This document shows positions 16,868 through 25,549 of a stretch of 64,000 bases of DNA, piece by piece (position 1 is the stretch's first letter; each line of letters starts with the position of its first letter). Below the pieces are notes generated by a model. That model worked only from the letters and a program-made list of their open reading frames with translations, did no database searches and was not told the origin of the DNA. This DNA comes from JBKBIP01 sp046297495 (GTDB taxonomy: Bacteria; Planctomycetota; Planctomycetia; Gemmatales; Gemmataceae). The stretch lies in the NCBI GenBank assembly GCA_046297495.1, contig JBKBIP010000021.1:1-64000 (forward strand), given 5' to 3'. The translations under genes and the position numbers were made by a program.

Positions 16868-18130
16868 TTACGTCTTCGAGCGCATGTGCTCGATCAGAAT
16901 CTTGGCGGTTTCCGGGCGCATGATGCGCGGGTCGGGGAGTTCGCCGGCGCGGAGTTTTTCGCGCAACTCGCGGCCGGAAATGGAAATCATCTTGTAACCT
17001 TTGGGGCCGTGTTCATCGACCAAGCCGACCCGGCCCAACTCTTCGTAGAAGGCGGCGAAGCCGATCTTGACCGGCTTGATAAGCAATTCCCCCTTCAGTT
17101 CGTCGAACTTGCGTTGGGCGGCCAAGCCGTCCCAAATGTCCTTGCCGTCGTCATAGGGGGCGTCGGCGTGTTTGCGGCCAATGACAATGTCGGTAAAGCC
17201 GAAGTTTTGCCGATAAATGCCATGCATGATCGCTTCCTTCGGCCCGGCGTAGAACATCTTGATGTCCAGGCCGATCAACAGGATGCGGTCAGTCAGGTCA
17301 CAACCGACGCGCCGCCACAGGGCCTCATCCTTGTCCCCTTGGCCCAAGGCTTTGTTGTCGATCAGGGCCTGGTAGGTGGCCATGCGCGTGACGGCGGGAA
17401 CATCGTCTTCCTTGGTTTCGCCGACCAGCGGATTGAGCACGGCGCCGGCGTGATGTCCTTCGGCGGTCAGCCGTTCCAGGCCGGCCACCAGGGCGTATTC
17501 ATGGGCGCGATGCAGCGGGTTGCGGGTCTGGAAAGCGACCACGCGCTGCCAGCCCTTCTCGCGGAATAAGGCCCGCGTCTCGCGCGGCGACAGCACGAAC
17601 TTGCCGTAGTGCGGGTTCTTCTGCTGCGGCAAGACGCGCACCTCGCCGCCGAGCAACATCGCGCGTGAATCGCTCATGGTCATCTTGCCGCCGGGATGAT
17701 CGGTGCGCTCGGTGCCATAGACCCCTTTGATGTAAGCCAGTTTGTCGTAGGGATAAATATCGTTGATCTTCAGCGAACCGACGATGGTGCCGCCATGGTT
17801 CACCAGGGCCACGGTTTCGCCGACTTTCAGCGAGTCAGCCAAGGCTTTATCGACGGGAAACGCGATGGGAATGGTCCAGGCGTATGCCTTACCATCACGG
17901 ATAATGACTTCGTCAGTGAGCACTTTCTGGTAGGTGGCGCGATCCATCGGCCCCGTCAACGGACTCAAGCCGCCGTCGCCGAGACGGTACAGGCTGGATA
18001 AATCGGCGTCACTAATCGGCACTTTTTTCCAGCCGGCGGCCTGTTTCTGAAAATCGGCCACTTCTCCGGCGGGCACGGTACAATCAACGGGTTCTTTCAG
18101 GCCTCCATGCGGCGGAATCAGATCCTGCAT
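16868..18130 (-). CDS. sat: Sulfate adenylyltransferase
   Basis: 420 residues, about the full length of the monofunctional ATP sulfurylase type. It converts sulfate and ATP to adenylyl sulfate (APS) and pyrophosphate. The N-terminal PUA-like domain includes LSPLTGPMDRATY. The catalytic domain has the QTRNPLHRAHE motif, the GRKHADAPY segment (counterpart of the GRDHAG-type loop) and the C-terminal ISGRELREKLRAGELPDPR. No APS kinase domain is fused. Directly upstream on the same strand lies cysH, separated by about 200 bases with a palindromic repeat, so both probably serve cysteine biosynthesis. Confidence 0.95.
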   Translation of the reverse strand: MQDLIPPHGGLKEPVDCTVPAGEVADFQKQAAGWKKVPISDADLSSLYRLGDGGLSPLTGPMDRATYQKVLTDEVIIRDGKAYAWTIPIAFPVDKALADSLKVGETVALVNHGGTIVGSLKINDIYPYDKLAYIKGVYGTERTDHPGGKMTMSDSRAMLLGGEVRVLPQQKNPHYGKFVLSPRETRALFREKGWQRVVAFQTRNPLHRAHEYALVAGLERLTAEGHHAGAVLNPLVGETKEDDVPAVTRMATYQALIDNKALGQGDKDEALWRRVGCDLTDRILLIGLDIKMFYAGPKEAIMHGIYRQNFGFTDIVIGRKHADAPYDDGKDIWDGLAAQRKFDELKGELLIKPVKIGFAAFYEELGRVGLVDEHGPKGYKMISISGRELREKLRAGELPDPRIMRPETAKILIEHMRSKT

Positions 18131-18262
18131 TGCTAGGTCTCCTGGGATATATGTGCCAACAGCCTATCTCGGGCCAATTTCCCGAACGAGAGGCAAGGAA
18201 CTAATGTTATAAACAAGATAGGCTTTTGAGGAAAGATGAACCGATGATCCCGGAGACGACGA

Positions 18263-18326
18263 GTTTAGCGAGCGAACCACAGGCGAGCAGGTATATGCTG
18301 GCTCACCTGTGGCTTGCTCGCTAAAC
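18263..18326. repeat. Palindromic repeat, family 1
   Basis: The best preserved member: arms 18263-18288 and 18301-18326 match at 23 of 26 positions around a 12-base loop. The left arm starts gtttagcgagcgaacc and the right arm ends gctcgctaaac. It lies between cysH and sat, 10 bases beyond the cysH stop. Confidence 0.85.
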
Positions 18327-18336
18327 AAGAAGCTCG

Positions 18337-19053
18337 TTAAATCCCGCTGCCCCCCTCGTGTTCGATGACATGCAGGCCACATTCCTTCTTGGCGGTGCCG
18401 GCCCAGCGGCCAGCGCGTTCGTCCTCCCCCTCGGCCACGGGGCGCGTGCAAGGCCAACAACCGATGCTGGTGTAGTTTTGATCGTGCAGAGGATTATACG
18501 GCACGTCATTTTTCAGGGCGAAACTCCAGACGTCTTTCTTCGTCCAACTCAAGAGCGGATTGACTTTCACCAAGTTGAATTTCGGGTCCCATTGCACGAC
18601 ACTGGCCTTGGCGCGGTGCCGCGTCTGATCGCGGCGAATGGAACTGATCCAAGCGTCATAGCCGACCACTGCGCGCCGCAAGGGGATGATCTTCCGGTCA
18701 TGGCAGCATTGGTCCGGTCGATGCACATACAAGGGGCCGCCATGCTCTTCTTCATATTCCGCCACTGTCATGTCAGGGTAAATATATTCGACCGCGATGC
18801 CGTAGCGTTCGCGGATGCGTTCGCGCAGCTCCAGGGTTTCGGGGAACTGGTAGCCGGTTTCCAGGTTGAAGATGCGGACGCGCGGCTCGATCTCGGCCAG
18901 CATGTGGATCAAGCAACAGCCTTCGACGCCGAAAGCGGTGGCCATGGTCAGCTTGGGGAAAAATTGCTTGACGGCCCAACGCAGAATCGTGAACGGTGAC
19001 TCCCCTTCCAGCAATTGATTGGCGGCGGCGAGGATTTCTTCAGTTATTGGCAT
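18337..19053 (-). CDS. cysH: Phosphoadenylyl/adenylyl-sulfate reductase (APS-reductase type)
   Basis: 238 residues. The enzyme reduces activated sulfate to sulfite with thioredoxin or a similar donor. C116-C117 and C199-x-x-C202 form the CC...CxxC set that binds a [4Fe-4S] cluster in adenylyl-sulfate reductases, and the catalytic cysteine is C225 in KKECGLH. By these residues it should use APS directly, in line with the absence of an APS kinase here. The N-terminal ATP-pyrophosphatase-like domain is intact (TMATAFGVEG, FNLETGYQFPET). The ATG at 19053 has GGAGG 10 bases upstream; the in-frame extension to 19149 lacks one. It is followed by sat, probably in one transcript. Confidence 0.93.
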   Translation of the reverse strand: MPITEEILAAANQLLEGESPFTILRWAVKQFFPKLTMATAFGVEGCCLIHMLAEIEPRVRIFNLETGYQFPETLELRERIRERYGIAVEYIYPDMTVAEYEEEHGGPLYVHRPDQCCHDRKIIPLRRAVVGYDAWISSIRRDQTRHRAKASVVQWDPKFNLVKVNPLLSWTKKDVWSFALKNDVPYNPLHDQNYTSIGCWPCTRPVAEGEDERAGRWAGTAKKECGLHVIEHEGGSGI

Positions 19054-19292
19054 CGGTACGCAGCCTCCGAACAACGCGAGCGCTTGACTTGGTGAACCAC
19101 GAGCAAGCATCTGAGGAGAAACACGGCAGGGACCAAGGATGGCCACCAAGTAGGGTTGTTATCGGGATAATGAAGGTTTCGTCAAGAGGCAGGATCAACG
19201 ACGAGTCACAACGAAAGTTCCTTGAGAATCGGTGCTTCCGTGCGCCATCACGCCAATCCCTCGGCGGTTGTTGCCCTGGATGTCTTGCCTGG

Positions 19293-20015
19293 CTACTCTT
19301 TCTTTTCCAGTATCGGCTCCAGGATCACGATGACTTGAGTATCCTCCGGCGGGATGCGTTCGGTAAAGGCCTCGAACAGCAGTTCGGCCGCTTCCCGCGA
19401 GCTGCGGATCGGCACATCGAGCAAGGCCCCTGGCATGTTGGAGACACAAATCACGTCGCCATCATTGGCCAAGTAGTAGGGCTGGCTCATGGGATCATCG
19501 GGATTGGGAATGAGCCGGCTGCCAGTGAATACCCAATCCGATGTCATTTCCTGGTTCGTTTTCACGTCGCGTATCCACTTTTGCGCGGCGATGCGCTGGC
19601 GCTTGCCGTCCTTCTCGTATTGCAAGAAGACTTTGACTGGCGTGCCTCGGGGCGGTTCGAACTTGGGATCGAAACGCACTGGCTCACCGGGAACGGCGCC
19701 GGCCGCCAATAGGGCCTTATGCACGTCGCGGGCGTCGATGTTGGCGGCTAAGATCGCTTCGTGCTCCTTGGTGCGCGTGCGGCACAGCAGCTGTTCCAGC
19801 GCTCCTTTGCGGAGGCAGACTTGGGCGCTGATCAGCACCCGGCGCTGCTCCCCCTGCACCTCCAAATAGACATTCTTGCCGAGTGACACGCGCTTCGGCT
19901 CAACCGATTGGGGGGCGGGTTGCTCGGAGGAGTTGGCGTTGGGGTCACAGCCGAGACCCAAAGTCGCCAAGGCAACCAAACCGCACAGCCAGCGATAGGA
20001 ACAAATGGTATTCAT
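19293..20015 (-). CDS. YdjY domain-containing lipoprotein
   Basis: 240 residues with an N-terminal lipoprotein signal; the lipobox LGLGC puts the modified cysteine at residue 23. The rest resembles the YdjY domain seen in many planctomycete exported proteins, with typical segments KEHEAIL, HKALLAAGAVPG, VRFDP and SDWVFTGSR. The function of the domain is not known. It is probably anchored to a membrane facing the periplasm. It is transcribed away from xerD and lies behind cysH with a 240-base gap that shows no other gene. Confidence 0.8.
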   Translation of the reverse strand: MNTICSYRWLCGLVALATLGLGCDPNANSSEQPAPQSVEPKRVSLGKNVYLEVQGEQRRVLISAQVCLRKGALEQLLCRTRTKEHEAILAANIDARDVHKALLAAGAVPGEPVRFDPKFEPPRGTPVKVFLQYEKDGKRQRIAAQKWIRDVKTNQEMTSDWVFTGSRLIPNPDDPMSQPYYLANDGDVICVSNMPGALLDVPIRSSREAAELLFEAFTERIPPEDTQVIVILEPILEKKE

Positions 20016-20191
20016 AGTGTATATAGCATAGCGGCGCCTTTTCGTTTTGGAAAGGAAAAAGCAACACGGAATCGCCGATCCGCCGAAGTCGAGGCGACCT
20101 GTGATCCGGGGGGATTCGTATTCAGATCAGGGCGGCAATCGACGATAATAGGCGATGGTTCACGAATTAACTTCAACCCCACGAGCTTGCC

Positions 20192-21115
20192 ATGCCTTCG
20201 GAAGCCAGTGCTCAATTCGCCGAATTGAACGAGGATCTGCGGGCGTTTCGCCATTACTTGCAAGCGGAGCGCGGCATGTCCATCAACACGGTCTTGGCCT
20301 ATGGCCGCGATCTGGACCGTTTCGCTGGCTGGATGGCGGGGGGCGGCATGAGGGATTACACGCAGCCGAGCTTGCGTGAGCTGTCGCACTATCTCAGTTT
20401 TCTGCGCGAGGAACGGCTAGCGCCGCCGAGCATCGCCCGGCACCTGGTCGCGCTGAAGATGTTCTATCGCTTCTTGCGACTGGAGGAGCGTGCCGACCCT
20501 GCCGCCGTCGAATTGCTCAGCTCGCCGACCCTATGGGCGCGGATTCCACAGGTGCTCAGTCCCGAAAGCATCGACAAGCTGCTGGCCGCCCCGGAAGCGG
20601 TGGATCGCTTTTACCTGCGCGATCGGGCCATTCTCGAAACCATGTACGCCACTGGTAGCCGGGCGTCGGAGGTCGTCGGCTTGACGATGCCCGACTTGTA
20701 TCTCGATTCCAGTTTTCTCAAATACACCGGCAAGGGGAACAAGCAGCGCGTGGTGCCGTTAGGTCAACCGGCTGTCCAAGCCTTGCGCGCCTATTTGACC
20801 GATCAACGGCCGGGACTGGTGCAAGCCACCCCGGACACGATGACGGTCTTCGTCAGTCGTGGCGGCCGGCCGTTGACACGGGAGATGCTTTGGGTACTGG
20901 TCAAGAAATACGTTCAGCGTGCCGGCCTGAATCCCAGCGTCAGCCCGCACACCCTACGTCATAGCTTCGCCACGCACATGCTCGCGGGGGGCGCTGATCT
21001 ACGCACCGTTCAAGAATTGCTCGGCCACGCCAGCATCCAGACCACGCAACTCTACACGCACGTGGACCGCGATCGCTTACGTGCCACGCACCGCCAGTTC
21101 CACCCGCGTGCGTGA
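20192..21115 (+). CDS. xerD: Site-specific tyrosine recombinase XerD-like
   Basis: 307 residues. Xer recombinases resolve chromosome dimers at dif sites. The N-terminal SAM-like DNA-binding domain covers about residues 10-100. All catalytic residues are present: R157 (GSRASE), K181 (TGKGNKQR), H253 and R256 (HTLRHS), H279 (GHASIQTTQ) and Y288 (LYTHV). They keep the spacing of E. coli XerD, each shifted by nine. No transposon or integron context is visible, which supports a housekeeping role rather than an integrase. It is convergent with the WD40 kinase gene, 23 bases apart. XerC and XerD are hard to tell apart by eye. Confidence 0.9.
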   Translation: MPSEASAQFAELNEDLRAFRHYLQAERGMSINTVLAYGRDLDRFAGWMAGGGMRDYTQPSLRELSHYLSFLREERLAPPSIARHLVALKMFYRFLRLEERADPAAVELLSSPTLWARIPQVLSPESIDKLLAAPEAVDRFYLRDRAILETMYATGSRASEVVGLTMPDLYLDSSFLKYTGKGNKQRVVPLGQPAVQALRAYLTDQRPGLVQATPDTMTVFVSRGGRPLTREMLWVLVKKYVQRAGLNPSVSPHTLRHSFATHMLAGGADLRTVQELLGHASIQTTQLYTHVDRDRLRATHRQFHPRA

Positions 21116-21138
21116 AGTCGGAACCTCAACGCTTAGAG

Positions 21139-24100
21139 TCACTTCCCCAGCTTGTCCTTGCGTTCCTTCCAGGCAGTGGCGGAGAGACTGCGGGCGACGC
21201 CGATTTCATCCAATTCCAGGGCTGTCCGTACCTGTATCCAGGCCACGGCGGCGGCAGCGGGAATGGGGAGCGGTCGCAGCGACACGTCCCAATAGTGGAC
21301 TGTCCCATCCGCGCCCAAGGTCCAGAGCTGGCGATTGTCGTTGGTCAAATGAATGGCAGTAAGTGGTCCCGGTTGCGGCAAGGGCGGGCCGAGGGGTTTG
21401 CCCAACGTGGCATCCCACAAGCGGATGACCCGTGCGCTGTCGTAAGTGACGACGAACTTGCCGTCGGGGCTGAAGGTGAACAGCTCAACCGTTTGGCCGG
21501 GATGGCGGAGCGCTCCCACGGGCGCTCCAGTGGCGGCGTCCCACAGGCGCACGACTTTATCCAATGTCATGGTCAGCAGCCGTCGGCCATCGGGACTATA
21601 CAGCACTTGCTGAATCGGTTCCGGGTGCCAGAGCGGCGGCGTCATCGGCTTGCCGGTCTGAATGTCCCACAAGCGGGCGCAGCTGTCGGCTCCACTGGTC
21701 AGCAAGGCGCGGCCATCGGGACTGACGGCCACGTCGGTGACGGCGGCCGGCTGGCGCACGGTTGGCCCCACCTGCCGCCCGCTGCGCATTTCCCGGACGC
21801 GCGCCGTGGCGCTCCGTTCGGTTTCCCCGCGCACCAGATCAACGCCGCCATCGGAGCGGGGGATTACTTTCGCGGGGCCGCGGATGCGCTCCCCCACGGA
21901 ACGGCCGGTAGCGACTTCCCAGAGCTGGGAATCTTGGTCGCTATCCATCGTCAGCAACCAGCGGCCATCCGCGCTCCAGGTCACGGACTGGAGGCGCTCG
22001 CGCTGCGGCAAGGGGGGGCTGAGAGGTTTGCCCACATCCGCTTGCCACAAGCGAATCTGCCGATCGGCGCAAGCGGTCAATAACACCCGGCCATCGGGAC
22101 TGTAACTGGCCATCTCGACCCCCGGATGATCGAGCCAGCCGCCGCGCGGTTGGCCCGTGTGCGTATCGAGCACTTGGACCCGATCTTGCCCCCGTGTGAT
22201 CACGAAGGTCCGGCCATCGGGCGCGAACGCCAAAAAGCGACCATCCGCTGGCATGGGTAACTGATGGCGTTGGAGGCGCTGGTTCGCCGCCGCGTGCAGC
22301 CAGACCGTTTCCGCTGCGGGGCTGGCGCTCCAGAGCCATTGACCATTCGGACTGAAACCGGCGGCCGCGAGAGGAGCGGCATGTTCGATGGGATAGCCCA
22401 ACCGCTGGCCGGTGGCGGGGGACCACAGCCACAGCTTACCGGCCAAGCCCCCAATCAGGCACGTTTGGCCGTCGGGACTCCAAGCCGCCGCCGGTAAGGC
22501 CCCCTGCGCCTGCCAATGATCCACTTCGCGCCCCTCATCCAAATCAAAAAGATGGACGCTGCCGCGCACGCTGGTGAGAAGCAGATGTTGACTATCGGGA
22601 CTAAAGGCCGCCGCCGACAGCGGAGCCGATTCGGGCAAGGGGAACCGCTGCCGCAACTGGCCGCTGGCGCTGTCCCACAGGGCGGCCGTCGCGCCCGCAG
22701 TCAGCATCCACCGACCATCCGGGGAGAAGGCCGCCAGTCGCACCGGCTCGCCGTGTGCCAACGGTTCTCCGCTGGGCGCGGCGGTCGCCACGTTCCAGAG
22801 TCGGCCGTAACCATCCTCCCCGCCGGTCAGCAGTTTGCCCCCGTCCGGGCTGAAGGACGCTGACGTGACGCCACGATGAGTCAAGAGGGGCAGGGTAAAC
22901 GGAGGCCGGGAGGTCTCCGCTTGGGGCGAGCCACCAGGGGCCTTTCGGCCCGCGCCCGCCACATCCCGGAAACGGATGGCGTCTCCCCCACCGCTCACCG
23001 CCATTTGATTGTCGGGACTAAACGCGACCACCGTGATCGGTTTCCCATGAGCTGCCTCGTTGAGGCGTTTCCCGTCGGCCACCGACCACAGACTCACCTG
23101 CCCCGATGCCGTGCCGGTCAGCAGCCAGCGCCCATCCGCACTGAGAGACAGTATGATAACATCTTCGTCATGATCTAGGGCTGGTCCTTGGCGCGCGCCG
23201 CTGGCCACGTCCCAGACAAACACCTTGGCCCCCTGATAAGTGACCAACCATCGGCCATCGCGGGACCACGCCGGTTTGCTCCCCTGATGAGGAAAGACCC
23301 CTTGAACAGGATGAAGATAACGATGCCACATCTTCAGATTGACACGCAGATAGCGTTCCAGGTCGGCGGTTGCTTCCTGCCGGGCGGCGATCTCCAGACT
23401 GCGCGCCAACCAGAGCAACCCCGTTCCCAGGTCTCCGTGGTCGCACAATGTCTGGCCGCGATTGGCGATCAGCTCGACGGCTTGCTGTTCGGCACGATGG
23501 CGGTGGCGCGTGGCGATTTGTTCCTGCGCGCGGGCTTGATCGAGAGCGGCCCGCGTGGCGTTTTGTTCGCGCATCAGGTCGGCGGCGTGTCGCGCTTGGG
23601 AAAGCCCAAACAGGACGGACGAGACCAGGATGGTAAGCAGCAGCACCAGTGTCAGCATCCCTGCTGCCGCTTGCCACGGATGCCGCCGCCCCCAGCGCCA
23701 GCAGCGTTCCCAGCGACCGACCGGACGGGTCCACTGCAACGGCTCGCCCCGTTGGAAACGGCCCAGCTCATCGGCCAGCTGAGCGGCGCTGGCGTAACGG
23801 CGCTGGGGTTCCTTGCGCAGACATTTCAGCACGATCCATTCCAGGTCGCGTGGCAGCGTGGCCACCAGCGAGCGCGGCGCCACTGGTTCTTGCTGCCGGA
23901 CCTGATCCAGCGTCTCGACGATGGTAGCTCCTTTGAATGGCGGTCGTCCGGTAAGCAGCTCATACAAGATCGCTCCCAAGGCGTATATGTCCGTCGCTGG
24001 TCCCATGTCCCGCGTCTGCCCGGACGCTTGTTCCGGGGCCATGTAGCTGGGCGTGCCGAGAAGGTCTCCCGTCGGCGTCAAGCTCATATCCTGATCGAGC

Positions 24101-25092
24101 AGCTTGGCCAAGCCGAAGTCGGTGATTTTGGGAGTAGTGGGTAGTCGACGGTCGGCGGCAGCGCTCGTCTGCGGCTCGCTCGCTAACCGGCTGGCTAACA
24201 GAATGTTCGCCGGCTTCAAATCCCGGTGGATGATGCCTTGCTCATGGGCGGTCTGCATGGCGCGGGCCAAGATTTCCACGAAGGCGGCAGCCTCTTGTGC
24301 GGGTAGCGGCGTGCCGTTGAGTTGTCGATCCAGGCTTCCCCCCGCGACGAATTCGAGCGCCAGATAGGGATGTCCGTGGTGTTCGCCGATCGCGTGGACT
24401 TGCACGATATGAGGATGTTGCAGACGCGCGACGGCGTGGGCCTCGGCCAAGAAGCGTTGCCGCAGGACGGCAGAAGGCACGCTGGACACGATCATCTTTA
24501 ACGCTACCAGCCGATTCAAGGCATTCTGGCGGGCTTTGTAAACGATCCCCATGCCGCCCCGGCCCAGCACCTCCAAGATGTCATAACCGGCAATCCGCGG
24601 ATAATCGGCATGGGCTTGCTCCCCATGTGAATTGGGAGTGTCAACGGTCGGAGAGACTGCGGCTAGTTGGTGGGCCAGCTGTTCTTGATAAGCGGGGAAA
24701 CGCTGTTCGTAACTGGCGGCATCGACGCGCGGGTCTTGCTGGCGGCGCAACCGATACTCCGCGACGATCAAACTCAGCGCGGCTTGTTGGTTCTGCTCCA
24801 ATTCGGGATAGCGCCGCAAGTAGTCTTCCAAACGGGATGCTTCCCCAGCCTTGAGACGGCGTTCTAGGTCGATGTGAACCAGCTCCCCCAGCACCTGGCC
24901 CCGCAACGGCTCCTCGGCCGGCAAGAAATCGTCCACGGTCGGCCGCGCCCCGTTTTGCCAGGCCGCCTCGAAACGCCGCAGATAAACGTCCGCTTCGCCG
25001 TGGTCGGAAAAGTCAACGTCCTTGTGGGAGTAGGCCAAGGTTGGGATTTGGTCCCGCGAAGATGCCGATTCCGAAGGTAGTGGAGATGTCAC
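21139..25092 (-). CDS. Serine/threonine protein kinase with WD40 repeats
   Basis: 1317 residues. The order is an N-terminal region (1-165), a Pkn2-type kinase domain (about 167-455), one membrane helix (about 480-500), a coiled-coil rich in Q/A/R (about 505-560) and a long C-terminal array of WD40 repeats to about 1280 (repeated SPDGR..LLT....LWD units, roughly fourteen). The kinase keeps GRGGMG (177-182), K199, HRDLKPAN from residue 289 and DFG (325-327), so it should be active. A stretch of about 20 extra residues between HRD and DFG (about 300-320) is partly encoded by a half-element of repeat family 1. The propeller probably senses or scaffolds a ligand across the membrane. Planctomycetes carry many such kinases. 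Confidence 0.93.
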   Translation of the reverse strand: MTSPLPSESASSRDQIPTLAYSHKDVDFSDHGEADVYLRRFEAAWQNGARPTVDDFLPAEEPLRGQVLGELVHIDLERRLKAGEASRLEDYLRRYPELEQNQQAALSLIVAEYRLRRQQDPRVDAASYEQRFPAYQEQLAHQLAAVSPTVDTPNSHGEQAHADYPRIAGYDILEVLGRGGMGIVYKARQNALNRLVALKMIVSSVPSAVLRQRFLAEAHAVARLQHPHIVQVHAIGEHHGHPYLALEFVAGGSLDRQLNGTPLPAQEAAAFVEILARAMQTAHEQGIIHRDLKPANILLASRLASEPQTSAAADRRLPTTPKITDFGLAKLLDQDMSLTPTGDLLGTPSYMAPEQASGQTRDMGPATDIYALGAILYELLTGRPPFKGATIVETLDQVRQQEPVAPRSLVATLPRDLEWIVLKCLRKEPQRRYASAAQLADELGRFQRGEPLQWTRPVGRWERCWRWGRRHPWQAAAGMLTLVLLLTILVSSVLFGLSQARHAADLMREQNATRAALDQARAQEQIATRHRHRAEQQAVELIANRGQTLCDHGDLGTGLLWLARSLEIAARQEATADLERYLRVNLKMWHRYLHPVQGVFPHQGSKPAWSRDGRWLVTYQGAKVFVWDVASGARQGPALDHDEDVIILSLSADGRWLLTGTASGQVSLWSVADGKRLNEAAHGKPITVVAFSPDNQMAVSGGGDAIRFRDVAGAGRKAPGGSPQAETSRPPFTLPLLTHRGVTSASFSPDGGKLLTGGEDGYGRLWNVATAAPSGEPLAHGEPVRLAAFSPDGRWMLTAGATAALWDSASGQLRQRFPLPESAPLSAAAFSPDSQHLLLTSVRGSVHLFDLDEGREVDHWQAQGALPAAAWSPDGQTCLIGGLAGKLWLWSPATGQRLGYPIEHAAPLAAAGFSPNGQWLWSASPAAETVWLHAAANQRLQRHQLPMPADGRFLAFAPDGRTFVITRGQDRVQVLDTHTGQPRGGWLDHPGVEMASYSPDGRVLLTACADRQIRLWQADVGKPLSPPLPQRERLQSVTWSADGRWLLTMDSDQDSQLWEVATGRSVGERIRGPAKVIPRSDGGVDLVRGETERSATARVREMRSGRQVGPTVRQPAAVTDVAVSPDGRALLTSGADSCARLWDIQTGKPMTPPLWHPEPIQQVLYSPDGRRLLTMTLDKVVRLWDAATGAPVGALRHPGQTVELFTFSPDGKFVVTYDSARVIRLWDATLGKPLGPPLPQPGPLTAIHLTNDNRQLWTLGADGTVHYWDVSLRPLPIPAAAAVAWIQVRTALELDEIGVARSLSATAWKERKDKLGK
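24163..24188. repeat. Half-element of repeat family 1 inside the kinase gene
   Basis: Sequence gctcgtctg...ctcgctaacc matches the right arm of the family 1 elements at about 22 of 26 positions. On the coding (minus) strand it reads in frame as R-L-A-S-E-P-Q-T-S (residues 302-310 of the kinase), in the loop between the catalytic HRD and DFG motifs. Confidence 0.7.
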
Positions 25093-25549
25093 GGCGCGCC
25101 TCGCTGTCGTTCCTCAAGAGTTTCTGGGAAATCGAAACTCGATTGGTTGGGGATTGATGCTACCACAGGCTTCCCCGCCCTCAATGTTTAGACGGCGTGG
25201 GTAGGCCATTGGTTCGACAGGTTTCCGCGAAAACCCAGCGTGCGATGTATCATCATCCCTCACTGGACAGCGTGACAGAGGCCGCTGCAACCAACCCAGT
25301 CATACAGCCTGGACAGGGTGTGCTCCGCCACCCAGCGATACACTCCCAGACCACTGCCAGACGCTGTGCGCCGGCGGGCAATCACCGGCTCGATCTCCCG
25401 ATGGCGGAGGCACTGCCGATGGGCTTCCGAAAAGAGATGGGGGATCGGATTTGTCAACCGGCCCACCGGAGGTTTATTCAGGCCGAGATAGGGGGCGCGA
25501 TTATATTATGACATTTCCGTCATCAAATAACCGCGTCCGCCGTGGCTGA
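25093..25549. other. Intergenic region with transposase remnant
   Basis: About 460 bases between the start of the WD40 kinase gene and the stop of the lipoprotein gene, both on the minus strand. It should contain the kinase promoter. The middle part (about 25260-25466) carries a decayed IS5-type transposase fragment. Nothing else was recognised. Confidence 0.6.
25260..25466 (-). pseudogene. Remnant of an IS5-family transposase (C-terminal end)
   Basis: The 68-codon minus-strand frame contains REIEPVIARRRTASGSGLG followed by YRWVAEHTLSRLYDW. This resembles the C-terminal catalytic segment of IS5-family DDE transposases (pattern GIEPVIARR...GLGRYRWVVERTLAWLH, with the last acidic catalytic residue as E in VAEHT). 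Only about 40 residues of the enzyme survive; the rest of the DDE domain and the terminal inverted repeats are missing. It is a fossil of an insertion next to the kinase gene. Confidence 0.7.
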
